DNA of 64,000 nucleotides from an uncultured Clostridium sp. GTDB taxonomy: Bacteria; Bacillota; Clostridia; Clostridiales; Clostridiaceae. The position numbers and the translations under genes are program-made. The stretch lies in assembly GCA_900540255.1 (NCBI GenBank), contig UQFE01000010.1:15912-79911 (forward strand). Direction: 5' to 3'. The notes under the pieces are model-generated. The model made no database searches and had not been told where the DNA came from. It worked only from the letters and a program-made list of their open reading frames with translations. Numbering within the stretch: position 1 is the stretch's first letter; each line of letters starts with the position of its first letter. Positions 45,601 to 54,515 of this stretch are shown piece after piece.

Positions 45601-46145
45601 CCTGATAACTCATCACCATATTGTCCTAAATTAAAAAGTCTCTCAAGCATTTCCCTTCTTGGCTTTCCTTCTAATTTTAAGAACTCTGAAAACTTCCCTT
45701 GAGGCAAAACAACTGTCCTTGTAAAATCCTCTAAGCTTAACCCTATTACTTCCTTGCATTTATCAGTTACACTTTTAACCTTATCAGCTAAAACATCTTC
45801 TCCATTTGTTATGTCAACCATTTTACACTTGCCTGAAACAGGATTTCCTGACTTTTTATCTCTTTTAAATTCCCTTGTTACAATATACCTTTTTATTTCT
45901 GCACCGGATATTTGAAATTCAAAACTAACATTTGCCTTTTCACAATTTGTATTAATATAATTAGAACTTTTTCTTGAAACATCACCATACAAAGCTAATG
46001 TTATACCATCTAAAATTGTTGACTTACCACTTCCAGTTGGCCCAAATATACCAAATAATCCTCTGTCAGTTAATTTTTCAAAATCAACACTTTGCTCTTC
46101 AATAAAACTATTTAATCCCTTTACTGTAAGTTTAATTGGCCTCAT
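42654..46145 (-). CDS. sbcC: Nuclease SbcCD subunit C (SMC-like ATPase)
   Basis: A 1163-residue ATPase. The N-terminal Walker A is GIFGPTGSGKSTILDGI (~30-45). Long antiparallel coiled coils flank the zinc hook CPVCGS (~575). The C-terminal signature is DASTLSGGETFLASLALALA (~1065) and Walker B is LELFFLDEGFGTLD (~1098). With SbcD it forms the Rad50/Mre11-type nuclease that opens DNA hairpins and processes double-strand ends. The start MRPIKLTVKGLNSF (46145) lies 6-7 bases after GAGGGGG and overlaps the sbcD end by 14 bases; a GTG 6 codons earlier is less likely. Confidence 0.95.
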   Translation of the reverse strand: MRPIKLTVKGLNSFIEEQSVDFEKLTDRGLFGIFGPTGSGKSTILDGITLALYGDVSRKSSNYINTNCEKANVSFEFQISGAEIKRYIVTREFKRDKKSGNPVSGKCKMVDITNGEDVLADKVKSVTDKCKEVIGLSLEDFTRTVVLPQGKFSEFLKLEGKPRREMLERLFNLGQYGDELSGKLLKEISKEKNAGNILAGQLKGYEDISEAKKIEKEESLKISIENLKNINDELKEIEKDFKEKSELWNLQLEISDYKEKESILVERGNEINLIRKKIKFAESANKVNPYVIAYEDTLKNIDLTEKELSQLKDKCEELKEKKLSIELKWNNIKKIKDDKLPQYKIQEEKIKDAIEDKKALNILEEEIKKINNNIGLLNKKKKENEDKLLDSEERLKKGNALLKEKEEYRDTLNINSELKQDVLQGVVITNDYNSLLKVVSDYNIKIKRLKDVVDSSLKEKKVLDIELNDKENLLKSNEKALEELNKNCPGNQEELFNLQQKHLELTRKLDIFNKSKEDINKNKNLINELEREVEVKKKEFELLENEIKKISSDIIEIERENLAYKLRSELKDGDICPVCGSAQHHKENIKHIEFKESIKFEEEKSLKEKCASDLDSIIKSMEAKIKVAKEKIEEEKVVIKHLGEDFNEDLVKTSQVKISELKARLDDYNVKKEELEKIIKLLSDEFNILKLKFTKLEAKISSDEKTLMQLKEEFNDNEAKFKEIENELNLLKEKTKVEDFITKNEEINKIEKEKEDIEKVIKSYRNRLEELNNNRDEAIKILNETSNELGKFNTALEEKAKVREESLVKIRSKVEDVNNIEEILKNIQNEIKSIEENYILIEKQKEKADKDYEECNLKVNGITGKCTELYKRKVNEKEKLYEVLQEENFLNINEVKENVLNKNKIEELKLEVDNYNNDLAKIKGAIESVSQKINNRKLAKEEWTEIQNKKEEKESQVKELEEVKIKLQEEVKLIKEKLLEQMDLLKEKEKLDHKLALLNDLDKLFKGKKFVEFVAATRLKYVSLEASRKLKEVTNGNYGLEVDEDGKFIIRDYKNGGAGRDASTLSGGETFLASLALALALSAEIQLKGTAPLELFFLDEGFGTLDDNLLEVVMSSLERIHNDKLKVGIISHVESIKNRVPVKLLVTPAQAGMGGSKVKIERS

Positions 46146-47352
46146 CTTCATCCCCCTCTTCACTTACAAGTTTTAATAATAAGTTTACAACTTCATCATC
46201 AGCCTCTATATTTCTTTCCTTTTTATAAAACTCCCTAAATATTTCTTCAAAAGACTTTTCTTGAATAGTTACTGCACTTTCATCTTCCTCATCACTTTGA
46301 AGCTTTGGTATTATCTCCAAAATATCCTTTTTAATTCCCTTCATCTTCTTTATTTCATCTTCTCTTATATACCTATCACACTTCACCTCTAAATAAACCC
46401 AGCAATTCCTATCCTTATTTTCTTCACATTTATCAATTGCATCACTTATACTTTCACATTTCCAAATTTCTATTGGCTTATAAATCTTAAGTTCAATTTC
46501 ATTAACAACACATTCTTCATTAGCTTTTACATCAATTATGAAACACTTCTTTGTAATATTTATTTCCTTTTTATTATAATGAAGTGGAGAACCTGAATAT
46601 CTTGCTTTTTTATTTGTTCCTGGTACTATTTGTGGCTTGTGCACATGACCTAATGCTATATATTGAGCTTCCTTTGGAAAACATGACCCATTAACAATAT
46701 AGCTTCCCCCTAATTGAATACTTCTTTCTGATCCCCCTTCTTCACTTCCCATTGCAAATAAATGCGAAACAACTAAATTAATCGTATCACTTCTATAATT
46801 CTTCTCTAAAGAATCAAATAATGACTTTATTCTTTCACCATAAGTCTTTACCCTATCTTCATCACTATCCATTTCACCATAAAGAACTTCATTTAACCTT
46901 TTTTCACTTGGATATGATACAGTTAATATCACTGCTTTTTCATTATTAATTTCTACTTCAATAAACCCTTCTCCAGAATTAATAACCTTATGTTGCCCAT
47001 ATTCCCCACATTGAATTACTGTTTTTGGTGTCCCAGACATTATTATTCCATGCTCCATTGCAAGAGGTCCTGCTGCAACTAATCTTTCTGGATTATCATG
47101 ATTTCCTGCAATAACCAAAATCAACCTTTCCCCATTTTTAGAAAGCTTTTTTAATGTATCATAAAACATCTTTTCTGCCCTTGCTGGAGGATTGCTATTA
47201 TCATAAACATCACCTGCAATAATAACTAAGTCAACTTTATTTTTCTCAACTATATCTACAAAATCATTTAAAAATAATTCTTGTTCATCCATTCTGCTTG
47301 CACCTTCTAAATTCTTACCAAGATGCCAGTCACCAGTATGTAATATTCTCAA
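46132..47352 (-). CDS. sbcD: Nuclease SbcCD subunit D (Mre11-like exonuclease)
   Basis: A 406-residue calcineurin-like phosphoesterase. The metal motifs are HTGDWHLGKN (5-14), IIAGDVYDNSNPP, VIAGNHDNPERL, VVSHLFAMGSE and ALGHVHKPQ. C-terminal ~130 residues form the SbcC-binding and capping region, ending in a very acidic tail EGDEDEAN. The start is TTG with GGGAGG 7 bases upstream. First gene of the sbcDC pair. Confidence 0.95.
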   Translation of the reverse strand: MRILHTGDWHLGKNLEGASRMDEQELFLNDFVDIVEKNKVDLVIIAGDVYDNSNPPARAEKMFYDTLKKLSKNGERLILVIAGNHDNPERLVAAGPLAMEHGIIMSGTPKTVIQCGEYGQHKVINSGEGFIEVEINNEKAVILTVSYPSEKRLNEVLYGEMDSDEDRVKTYGERIKSLFDSLEKNYRSDTINLVVSHLFAMGSEEGGSERSIQLGGSYIVNGSCFPKEAQYIALGHVHKPQIVPGTNKKARYSGSPLHYNKKEINITKKCFIIDVKANEECVVNEIELKIYKPIEIWKCESISDAIDKCEENKDRNCWVYLEVKCDRYIREDEIKKMKGIKKDILEIIPKLQSDEEDESAVTIQEKSFEEIFREFYKKERNIEADDEVVNLLLKLVSEEGDEDEAN

Positions 47353-47505
47353 AATACTGCCTCCCTTAACTTCTATTTATTATTAATTATTCCTATTATT
47401 CAATTATACAATCTATATTCCAAATTTTATATTAATTCTGCAAAAAAAGATGATATAAAAACTTATTATTCAATAAATTTTCATACCATCTCTTTTGCTT
47501 AATAT

Positions 47506-47697
47506 TTATTTAATTTCTTTGCACCAGCTAGAAGATATTCTTGAATTACCTATATAACCTAAATAACTATGTCCAACTTTTACTTCTTTCCCATCATATT
47601 TATTAATTTGGTCATTACTTAATTTTTCAACTCTCTCATCACTAGCTAAGTATACATCCTTGCTAAAAACATATTTTTTACCCTTATTAAATATCAT
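47506..47697 (-). CDS. Small hypothetical protein (63 residues)
   Basis: MIFNKGKKYVFSKDVYLASD begins the protein, and GHSYLGYIGNSRISSSWCKE is near the end. It is a compact, probably beta-rich small domain with no export signal. GAGGTG precedes the ATG by 7 bases. Proteins of this design (with a YGKxVxVxxxxxGYIGxYxIxPxWC pattern) recur in clostridia; I have no function for it. It stands alone between sbcD and the thiamine operon. Confidence 0.6.
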   Translation of the reverse strand: MIFNKGKKYVFSKDVYLASDERVEKLSNDQINKYDGKEVKVGHSYLGYIGNSRISSSWCKEIK

Positions 47698-47863
47698 AGT
47701 TTGTCACCTCAAACACTTATTTATTACAAATATATTATACACCATTTTACTTATATAACCAATTAAGTTTCAATTTTCTATTTTTTGAATAATATTATTC
47801 ACATTTCCTTTTAAATTATTCATTTATGCATTTTTCAAAAAAGTCAGAAAAAAATTAATTTCC

Positions 47864-48367
47864 TTAATTATTTATTAAAAATTGCTTTAATGTAGTTAAC
47901 TTCAATATTATATAAGCTAAAAAACTACCTATGAAAGAACTTAATGAAAAAGGTACTATATAAACAAACATTGCAACTTCACGCCCTAATACAAATGCTG
48001 CTAATGGATAAGCAAGTAGTGCTCCTATTATTCCTGTTCCAATTACTTCTCCAATCACTGCAACTTCTATTTTTTTAAATTTCTTATATAATAAACCTGA
48101 TAAAAAAACTCCAACCATACTTCCTGGAAAAGCTAATAAACTTCCAGTTCCTAGTATATTTCTAAGTAATGATGATACAAATGCACATCCAACTCCATAT
48201 ACTGGTCCTAAGATTACTGCTGCAATTACATTTACTAAATGTTGTATTGGTGCTACTTTTGCTCCTAATAATGGGATAGAAAATGTACCTAAAATAGTTG
48301 AAATTGCTATTAATATTCCACTTATAACTAACTTTTTAGTCCTACTTTTATTTTTACTTAATTCCAT
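47864..48367 (-). CDS. thiW: ThiW, thiamine-related ECF transporter S component
   Basis: The 167-residue membrane protein has five or six hydrophobic segments: ISGILIAISTILGTFSIPLL, LGAKVAPIQHLVNVIAAVIL, GPVYGVGCAFVSSLLRNILG. The LGAKVxPxQHxxNVIxxVxLGPxYG pattern is that of ThiW proteins, thought to take up the thiazole moiety via the shared ECF energising module (not in this window). It is the last gene of the thiamine operon, with AGGAG before the ATG. Its tail is hydrophobic then basic and polar (TTLKQFLINN). Confidence 0.88.
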   Translation of the reverse strand: MELSKNKSRTKKLVISGILIAISTILGTFSIPLLGAKVAPIQHLVNVIAAVILGPVYGVGCAFVSSLLRNILGTGSLLAFPGSMVGVFLSGLLYKKFKKIEVAVIGEVIGTGIIGALLAYPLAAFVLGREVAMFVYIVPFSLSSFIGSFLAYIILKLTTLKQFLINN

Positions 48368-48388
48368 ATTTTCTCCTACCCCTTACAG

Positions 48389-48420
48389 TTTTAATTTTTT
48401 AATTTTTTAATTTTTTAATT
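48389..48420. repeat. Octamer tract (TTTTTTAA)n at the thiE stop
   Basis: About four copies of an eight-base unit lie across the thiE stop codon (48407-48409) and the thiE-thiW gap. Slippage by one unit would shift the end of thiE and the distance to thiW. Confidence 0.6.
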
Positions 48421-49033
48421 CTTCTATTTTTCTTGTCCACTTTTCACATTCTAATTTTATATCATTAGCTTTTAATATTGCTGAAACAACAGCATATCCA
48501 TCAACATTAGCTTCCTTTAATTCATCAATATTATTTAATGATAATCCTCCAATTGCTACTACTGGCAAATCTACAGTTTTTTTAATTTCCTTTAACTTAT
48601 CAATTGTCACACTTTTAGCATCTAATTTTGTAGTAGTTGTAAACATAGCTCCAACCCCAAGATAATCTGCCCCATCTTCCTTAGCCTTCATTGCTTCTTC
48701 TACTGTTCTTGCAGATACTCCTATTATTTTCTCCTTACCTATAAGCTTTCTAACCATGTCTGCACTTATATCGCTTTGTCCAACATGAACTCCATCAGCA
48801 TCACAAAGCATTGCAATATCTACTCTATCATTAATAATAAATTTAACATTATATTTTTTAGTTAAACTTCTAAGCTTCATTGCTTTTTCTAAAAAATCTT
48901 TTCCACTAGCATCTTTTTCTCTTAATTGAAGCATTGTAACTCCACCTTTTAATGCTTCTTCAATACAATTATAAAAATCTCTTCCTTTTAAAATATCTGA
49001 ATCTGTTACTAAATAAAGCTTTAAATCTTTCAT
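48407..49033 (-). CDS. thiE: Thiamine-phosphate synthase
   Basis: A 208-residue TIM barrel. LYLVTDSDILKGRDF, GGVTMLQLREKDASGKDFL, IINDRVDIAMLCDADGVHVG, QSDISADMVRKLIG, IGVSARTVEEA, DYLGVGAMFTTTTKLDAK (pyrophosphate/TPP site) and PVVAIGGL are present. It joins HMP-pyrophosphate and thiazole phosphate to thiamine phosphate. The start at 49033 follows AAGGTGAT, which overlaps the thiT stop; the longer GTG start is possible. Confidence 0.93.
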   Translation of the reverse strand: MKDLKLYLVTDSDILKGRDFYNCIEEALKGGVTMLQLREKDASGKDFLEKAMKLRSLTKKYNVKFIINDRVDIAMLCDADGVHVGQSDISADMVRKLIGKEKIIGVSARTVEEAMKAKEDGADYLGVGAMFTTTTKLDAKSVTIDKLKEIKKTVDLPVVAIGGLSLNNIDELKEANVDGYAVVSAILKANDIKLECEKWTRKIEELKN

Positions 49034-49038
49034 TTTTA

Positions 49039-49662
49039 TCACCTTTTTCTAATATTTATGCTTGCAATATCTTTAACGTTAACTAGTTTTTTAAATCTCC
49101 CTAAAGGAATTATAGATAAAAGTATTATACATAAAATACCTTCAACTCCAGCACTAGTAAAATTATATAAGAATGAATAAAGATATGTATTCATTCCCTC
49201 CGGTGCAAATTCCGCAAAAAATACTACACCTGAAACAAAATAAGAAAAAACACTTAAAGTAACTGCAAATAATGCACCTAAAATTATTTTGTATTTCTTC
49301 TCACTACCAAAAATACATGTAAACCCTAAAGCCATTGGACCAAATAGACAATCCAAGAAAAATTGAACTGGATGTATTACATATGCTCCATTTAATAATG
49401 ATAAAAAGCCCCATATTAATCCACCTGTTATACCTGCTGTTCTACCATATAATATTGAAAGTATCATTATTGGTAACATAGAAAATAACGTTATACCTCC
49501 ACCTTGAGGATATTTTATAAACTGAATTAAACTAAGCATAAATGATAATCCACTCATCATTGCAATTATTACCATTTTCTTTGTTGTTATAGGCTTTTTT
49601 TTTAAATCCCTAAAATAAAATATAAATAATATTACTGATATTATCGCTATAAAAACAACCAT
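49039..49662 (-). CDS. thiT: ThiT, thiamine-specific ECF transporter S component
   Basis: The 207-residue membrane protein has six hydrophobic segments and an N-terminal extra helix (IAIISVILFIFYF). The ThiT-like signature is IKYPQGGGITLFSMLPIMI, followed by SILYGRTAGITGGLIWGFLS and YVIHPVQFFLDCLFGPMALG. It binds thiamine and works with the EcfAA'T module. The stop overlaps the ribosome site of thiE. It follows tenA by 80 bases. Confidence 0.88.
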   Translation of the reverse strand: MVVFIAIISVILFIFYFRDLKKKPITTKKMVIIAMMSGLSFMLSLIQFIKYPQGGGITLFSMLPIMILSILYGRTAGITGGLIWGFLSLLNGAYVIHPVQFFLDCLFGPMALGFTCIFGSEKKYKIILGALFAVTLSVFSYFVSGVVFFAEFAPEGMNTYLYSFLYNFTSAGVEGILCIILLSIIPLGRFKKLVNVKDIASINIRKR

Positions 49663-49742
49663 ATTAATTACCTCATCTTAAATTAAATTTTATATACGAT
49701 AGTTGATAATTGTAATACCTAACCTAAAAATGGGAATTTAGT

Positions 49743-50396
49743 TTATTTATTTGCCATATTCCAAAACTCCATTTCATAAAGACTAGATTTTATAAATATG
49801 TCCTTTAACCTTTCCTTTTTTACTTCTGATATGTCATTACATATATCATCTATATAATCAATCCACTCTTGTGTATATTCTCTAAACTCATTTGATGCGT
49901 ATCCTTCTATCCATGGAGTATAAAAATTATCTTTTAAGTTTTCCTTATATGTTTCATATAAGTGCTTTCCAATATAATAATAGCTCCAAGTACATGGCAT
50001 TATAGTCATTGCAATATCCTTTAAATCACCTTTTAATGCAATTCCAATCATGTAATTTGTATAACTTTCAGTTGTTAATTCACTTTTATATTCCTCCACC
50101 TCTTCTGTACTTAATCCAAATCCCTTCAAATAATTAACATGAACTGCAGTTTCATCATCTAATATACCTTTTATAGATTCATGATAAAACTTCATTTCAT
50201 CCATAGTTGATGCTTTAACTAACCCCATAGCAAAAACCTTAGCATAATCCTTTAAATATAAATAATCTTGAATTAAATAATTCTTAAATTTTTCTTTATC
50301 TAAACTTCCTTCTCCTATTGCTTTAACAAATGGATGCTCTAAATATCCATCCCAAATTTCCTTTACTTCACTAAATAAAACTTCTGAAAATTTCAT
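49743..50396 (-). CDS. tenA: Aminopyrimidine aminohydrolase / thiaminase II
   Basis: A 217-residue all-helical TenA protein: MKFSEVLFSEVKEIWDGYLE, HPFVKAIGEGSLDKEKFKNY, IQDYLYLKDYAKVFAMG, LTTESYTNYMIG and CTWSYYYIG (with the family Cys). It salvages pyrimidine from degraded thiamine (aminopyrimidine to HMP). The ATG at 50396 follows the thiM stop with one base between, and its ribosome site GAAGGTG lies within the thiM end. Confidence 0.92.
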   Translation of the reverse strand: MKFSEVLFSEVKEIWDGYLEHPFVKAIGEGSLDKEKFKNYLIQDYLYLKDYAKVFAMGLVKASTMDEMKFYHESIKGILDDETAVHVNYLKGFGLSTEEVEEYKSELTTESYTNYMIGIALKGDLKDIAMTIMPCTWSYYYIGKHLYETYKENLKDNFYTPWIEGYASNEFREYTQEWIDYIDDICNDISEVKKERLKDIFIKSSLYEMEFWNMANK

Positions 50397-50397
50397 A

Positions 50398-51210
50398 TTA
50401 TTCACACCTTCCATACTCCTTTAATTTCTTACTATTCATTTTATAAACATTATTCATAAGTTCTTCTCTAAAGCTTCCAATTGCTATGTCATTCTTATCA
50501 GCTAATTCCCCACTTAATCCCATTGTAAGTATTCCCATAGCAACTGCTTCTATTTTTTTTAAATTATCAGTTTGTCCTAAACTTACTAATTTATCATAAG
50601 TACCTAAATAGCTTCCTATTAAGCTTCCAGTCATGCAGCCAGTTCCTGTAACACTTTTTAATTTTGGAGTTCCATTAAATATTTTTATAACATCATTGCC
50701 ATCACTAATAAAATCTACTTTTCCAGTAGCAACAACTATACACTCTAGTTTTTTAGCTACTTTTTTAATAACTTCTGAAATATCTTCTCCATCATCAAAT
50801 GAATCTACGCCTTGTCCTCTTACATCCAATCCTCCAATGAACTTTATTTCTGCAACATTGCCTTTTATAACATCAAACTTTATTTCATTTAAAAGTTTAT
50901 TTACAAAATTTATTCTTGTTTTAGTTGCAAAAACACCTACTGGATCCAATACAACAGGCTTATTAAATTTATTAGCTGCCTTTCCAGCTTTAACAAATAA
51001 CTCTAATCTACTTGAATTCATAGTACCAATATTAATTACTACTGAACTAGCAACACTAACTATTTCTTCAACCTCTTCATCAGAATAACTCATTAAAGGA
51101 CTTGCCCCTAATGCAAGTGTTATATTTGCACAATCATTTATAGTAACTTCATTTGTATAATGTAATACTAAAGGATTTATTTCTTTAACTTTATTTATTA
51201 ATTCAAACAT
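50398..51210 (-). CDS. thiM: Hydroxyethylthiazole kinase
   Basis: A 270-residue ribokinase-like enzyme: VLHYTNEVTINDCANITLAL, GASPLMSYSDEEVEEIV, NKPVVLDPVGVFATKTRINF, GNVAEIKFIGG, VVATGKVDFISDG and VTGTGCMTGSLIGSYLG (anion hole and catalytic Cys region). It phosphorylates 4-methyl-5-(2-hydroxyethyl)thiazole. It lies 16 bases after thiD and is effectively fused in translation to tenA. Confidence 0.93.
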   Translation of the reverse strand: MFELINKVKEINPLVLHYTNEVTINDCANITLALGASPLMSYSDEEVEEIVSVASSVVINIGTMNSSRLELFVKAGKAANKFNKPVVLDPVGVFATKTRINFVNKLLNEIKFDVIKGNVAEIKFIGGLDVRGQGVDSFDDGEDISEVIKKVAKKLECIVVATGKVDFISDGNDVIKIFNGTPKLKSVTGTGCMTGSLIGSYLGTYDKLVSLGQTDNLKKIEAVAMGILTMGLSGELADKNDIAIGSFREELMNNVYKMNSKKLKEYGRCE

Positions 51211-51226
51211 TACTTATTCTCCTTGT

Positions 51227-52024
51227 TTAATCCTCAAATTTATAAAAATGATTAACAGGTCCAATCCCTTTACCAATATCAAAGCTATGTGCTATTGCTT
51301 CTGTTATATACTCTTTGCTTAACTTAACAGCCTCAGCTATGTCATAACCTAATGCTAAGTGTGAAGTTATTGCTGATGATAAGGTACATCCTGTTCCATG
51401 TGTATTTTTCTTATTTAATCTTTCTTGTTTATAAATTTCAAATGTATCTTTTCCTATTAATACATCCACAGCATCTCCTTCTAAATGCCCACCTTTCATT
51501 AACACAAATTTAGGACCTAATTCTAATATTTTTTTCCCTGCTTCCTTCATATCATTTACATCATTTATTTTTATTCCTGTAATTTCCTCTGCCTCTGGAG
51601 TATTTGGAGTAATTATATAAGCCATTGGTATAAGTTCTTCAATTAAACTTTTCTTAGCTTCTGGCTTTAATAATGAATATCCGCTTTTAGATATCATAAC
51701 AGGATCCACCACTAAATATTTAGGCTTATATTTCTTTAAAGTATTTACAATAGTATGAATAATTTCTGGACTAGATACCATACCTATTTTTACTGCTGCT
51801 GGTGTTATATCTTCAAATACAACTTCTATTTGCTTTTCAATTATTTCCTTACTTAAATCTTCAACAAGAAAAACTCCTTGTGTATTTTGAGCTGTTATTG
51901 CAGTAATAACACTCATTCCATAAGTACCTATAGCACTAAATGTTTTTAAATCAGCTTGTACTCCTGCTCCTCCTGAAGAATCAGAACCTGCAATTGTTAA
52001 TGTTGGTATTTTGTAATTTCTCAT
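51227..52024 (-). CDS. thiD: Hydroxymethylpyrimidine / phosphomethylpyrimidine kinase
   Basis: A 265-residue ribokinase-like enzyme: [72 protein letters not shown] [20 protein letters not shown], and [20 protein letters not shown]. It phosphorylates HMP to HMP-PP in two steps. First gene of the thiamine operon, behind the TPP riboswitch. AAAGGAG precedes the ATG by 7 bases. Confidence 0.95.
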   Translation of the reverse strand: MRNYKIPTLTIAGSDSSGGAGVQADLKTFSAIGTYGMSVITAITAQNTQGVFLVEDLSKEIIEKQIEVVFEDITPAAVKIGMVSSPEIIHTIVNTLKKYKPKYLVVDPVMISKSGYSLLKPEAKKSLIEELIPMAYIITPNTPEAEEITGIKINDVNDMKEAGKKILELGPKFVLMKGGHLEGDAVDVLIGKDTFEIYKQERLNKKNTHGTGCTLSSAITSHLALGYDIAEAVKLSKEYITEAIAHSFDIGKGIGPVNHFYKFED

Positions 52025-52173
52025 TTTTCTTCTCCTTTAAACTTTAAATTTTAAGTAAAACAAAGTGACTATCACTCATTTAGTTCATGATATTAAAATT
52101 ATAAATTTTAAATCTTAAACTTAATTACTCTCACTAACCTTACTATTTCAAAAATTAAACTTTCATAATACAT

Positions 52174-52206
52174 AAAAAAAGCTATATCCCTTACTGGAAT
52201 ACAGCT
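52174..52206 (-). terminator. Attenuator terminator of the TPP riboswitch
   Basis: On the minus strand, AGCTGTATTCC pairs with GGGATATAGCT (11 pairs, two G-U, 5-base loop), followed by TTTTTTT. It lies between the aptamer and thiD, so TPP binding should favour termination. Confidence 0.85.
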
Positions 52207-52311
52207 ACCTCATTTAAAATTATATTAAAAATCTTCCTAAGTAAAATAAATATAAAACATTTTTATATTGAAATATTTTAAGTTAAATTTAATAGGTTCA
52301 TTTTTAGTATA

Positions 52312-52402
52312 CATAAACAAGCTTTCCTACGCCGGCATTATCCAGATCAGGTACAAGGGTTAATAATAATTTATTTCTCAGCCTTTCGGCACCCCTAGCA
52401 TT
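52312..52402 (-). promoter_or_regulatory. TPP riboswitch (THI element) aptamer
   Basis: On the minus strand it contains GGGGTGCCGAAAGGCTGAGA, then ACCCTTGTACCTGATCTGGA and TAATGCCGGCGTAGGAAAGC, the conserved core of the THI box. It controls thiD-thiM-tenA-thiT-thiE-thiW by transcription termination at 52174-52206. The rest of the gap from 52403 to 52637 is A/T-rich with no gene; it should hold the promoters of both this operon and the HAD gene. Confidence 0.97.
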
Positions 52403-52637
52403 TTATTTAATTCTTATATACTTATTATATTATTTAGCTACCTTTTGTCAATATTTACAATTAATATATTCTATTATATTATATTTTATTTGTTTTAAAC
52501 CTCATTAAATTTATTTATCTACATTTTTAAACTATACTCCTTAAAATTAATCTTGCAATTTTTGCTTATCTTTATTATCATATACCTTAATAACTATAAG
52601 ATAATAATTTTATTAATGAACATAAGGAGGTTTTTAT

Positions 52638-53366
52638 ATGTCAAGAAAAGCTGCATTTTTCGATATAGATGGAACAATTTACAGAGAAGGACTTATAACT
52701 GAGGTTTTTAAAAAAATAATAAAATATGACCTTGTAGATGAAAAAAAATGGTATAAAGAAGTAAAACCTGCTTATATTAATTGGGACAAAAGACAAGGTG
52801 ATTATGATACTTACCTTTTAAAGATGGTTGATGTTTATACAGAAGCAATATTAGGATTAGACAAATATCATATAGATTATATTGCAAAAAAAGTTATTGA
52901 ACAAAAAGGTGATAGAGTTTATACATTTTCTAGAGAAAGAATAAAGTGGCACAAAGAACAAGGGGATATTGTTATTGCTATTTCTGGTTCTCCTATTGAA
53001 TTAGTTAAAGAAATGTCATCGAAATATAATATGGATGATTATAGAGGAACAATTTATGAATTAGATTCTGAAAATAAATATAATGGTAACATTATTCCAA
53101 TGTGGGATTCTGAAAGCAAGGAAAAGGCAATAAAAGAACTTTGCGAAAAATATGATATTGATTTAAGCCAAAGTTATGCTTATGGAGATACTGCTGGTGA
53201 TTTCACTATGCTTAAATCAGTTGGTATACCTTTTGCAATGAATCCAACTCGTGAACTTATTTCTAAAATAATGGATGATGAAGAATTAAAGGAAAAAATT
53301 AATATTATAGTTGAAAGAAAAGATGCAACTTATAAATTAGATGTAAATTCTCTTACTCTTATATAA
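52638..53366 (+). CDS. HAD-superfamily IB phosphatase
   Basis: A 242-residue hydrolase of the HAD-IB (SerB-like) group: motif I AAFFDIDGTIY (7-14), motif II IAISGSPIELVKE, and motif III/IV AYGDTAGDFTMLKSVG with FAMNPTRELI. The helical cap spans ~20-90. Likely a phosphomonoesterase on a small metabolite; the exact substrate cannot be read. AAGGAGG precedes the ATG by 7 bases. A family M element begins 8 bases after its stop. Confidence 0.85.
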   Translation: MSRKAAFFDIDGTIYREGLITEVFKKIIKYDLVDEKKWYKEVKPAYINWDKRQGDYDTYLLKMVDVYTEAILGLDKYHIDYIAKKVIEQKGDRVYTFSRERIKWHKEQGDIVIAISGSPIELVKEMSSKYNMDDYRGTIYELDSENKYNGNIIPMWDSESKEKAIKELCEKYDIDLSQSYAYGDTAGDFTMLKSVGIPFAMNPTRELISKIMDDEELKEKINIIVERKDATYKLDVNSLTLI

Positions 53367-53373
53367 AAAATAA

Positions 53374-53472
53374 GGGGCTGTCGCACTAAAAATTTTACAC
53401 ACAATATATTGTTTTAAAAAATAAAAATCAACACAATATATTGCAGTATTTATTCTTAATGCGACATCTCCT
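53374..53472 (-). repeat. Family M element, copy M5 (inverted)
   Basis: 99 bases, left end GGGGCTGTCGCACTAAAAAT, right end TTCTTAATGCGACATCTCC, inverted relative to M1-M3. It lies 7 bases past the HAD stop and 5 bases from the DUF2232 stop, filling the entire convergent gap. The ends are complementary over ~12 bases (GCTGTCGCA/TGCGACATC). Confidence 0.9.
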
Positions 53473-53477
53473 TATTT

Positions 53478-54437
53478 TTACCTTTTTAAAATTGATGTTT
53501 TTAACATATTAATTTGTGCCTCTCTTAACTTCATAGAATAATTTATTATTTGGCTTCCTATAACTAAAATTATAAAAGTAGACTTAAAATCAATTAATAA
53601 CATATAAAGAGCACCTAACCAAATTAATTGCGCCATGCCATTTGATTTTATTTTACTAAAAATTCCTCTTATTACAAAAGTAAATGAATCCTTTAAAACA
53701 AAGTATATTACAATTACTCTTATTGCCATAATAACAGTTTTAAAATAAACAAATTTAAATTCAAATCCTGTTAAATTTATTAATTCTGTTAAAATTAAAT
53801 ATATTATTCCAAAATAATAAGTTTTTTTACTACAACAAATATATGAACCATATCTTTTAAAATTTTTAATTATCATATACTTTTCAGTACAATTTTCATT
53901 TAATATCATAAGCTTTTTACCAATGAGTAAAGCTCCAACATAAACTATTAAAATAGTACTCATTGGCATCATTGCTACAAAAATATTAAATGCCATTGCC
54001 ATATATTCACTTCCTAATGGAAATAAATCTCTATAACTGTCAAATTCCTTCATAAAACTATATCCAGTTAATTTAGAAAAATATATATCTATTAATACCA
54101 TTATAAAAGTTCCTAAAATTGCTGAATAAAATAAATCATCAAAAATTGTTTCCTTTTTTCTAATAAAATATCCACAAATTAATCCCATTAAAATACCTTG
54201 GCTCATCCAAATTGCTGATGCAACATCACCTATTGCAAATGTTACTATAAGTAATGAAGTAATTGAAGAAAGTAAAGTATGTCTTAAATCAAGTCTCATA
54301 TAAATAAGGCATACAAAAAGTGGTACAACCATATCTAAATAAAGTGTATATGCTATTCCTGTATAAATTGCTATCATACTTGAAACTACAAATAATGCTG
54401 ATAACATTGCTGATTCTGTTAATTTTTTTGTGTTCAA
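53478..54437 (-). CDS. DUF2232 (YybS-like) membrane protein
   Basis: The 319-residue protein has about eight membrane segments. The N-terminal half reads ESAMLSALFVVSSMIAIYTG, LDMVVPLFVCLIYMRLDLRH and GLICGYFIRKKE, resembling S-component-like folds. Its C-terminal half resembles the DUF2232 pattern with MAMAFNIFVAMMPMSTILIV. Function unknown. It begins with TTG, with GGTGAATG upstream. Its stop is 5 bases from family M copy M5. Confidence 0.75.
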   Translation of the reverse strand: MNTKKLTESAMLSALFVVSSMIAIYTGIAYTLYLDMVVPLFVCLIYMRLDLRHTLLSSITSLLIVTFAIGDVASAIWMSQGILMGLICGYFIRKKETIFDDLFYSAILGTFIMVLIDIYFSKLTGYSFMKEFDSYRDLFPLGSEYMAMAFNIFVAMMPMSTILIVYVGALLIGKKLMILNENCTEKYMIIKNFKRYGSYICCSKKTYYFGIIYLILTELINLTGFEFKFVYFKTVIMAIRVIVIYFVLKDSFTFVIRGIFSKIKSNGMAQLIWLGALYMLLIDFKSTFIILVIGSQIINYSMKLREAQINMLKTSILKR

Positions 54438-54515
54438 TTTACATTCACCACACTTAATCTTACTGTATCTTTAATTATTATACTCTTTTCTTTAGAAGTT
54501 AAAAGTAAATTTTTC

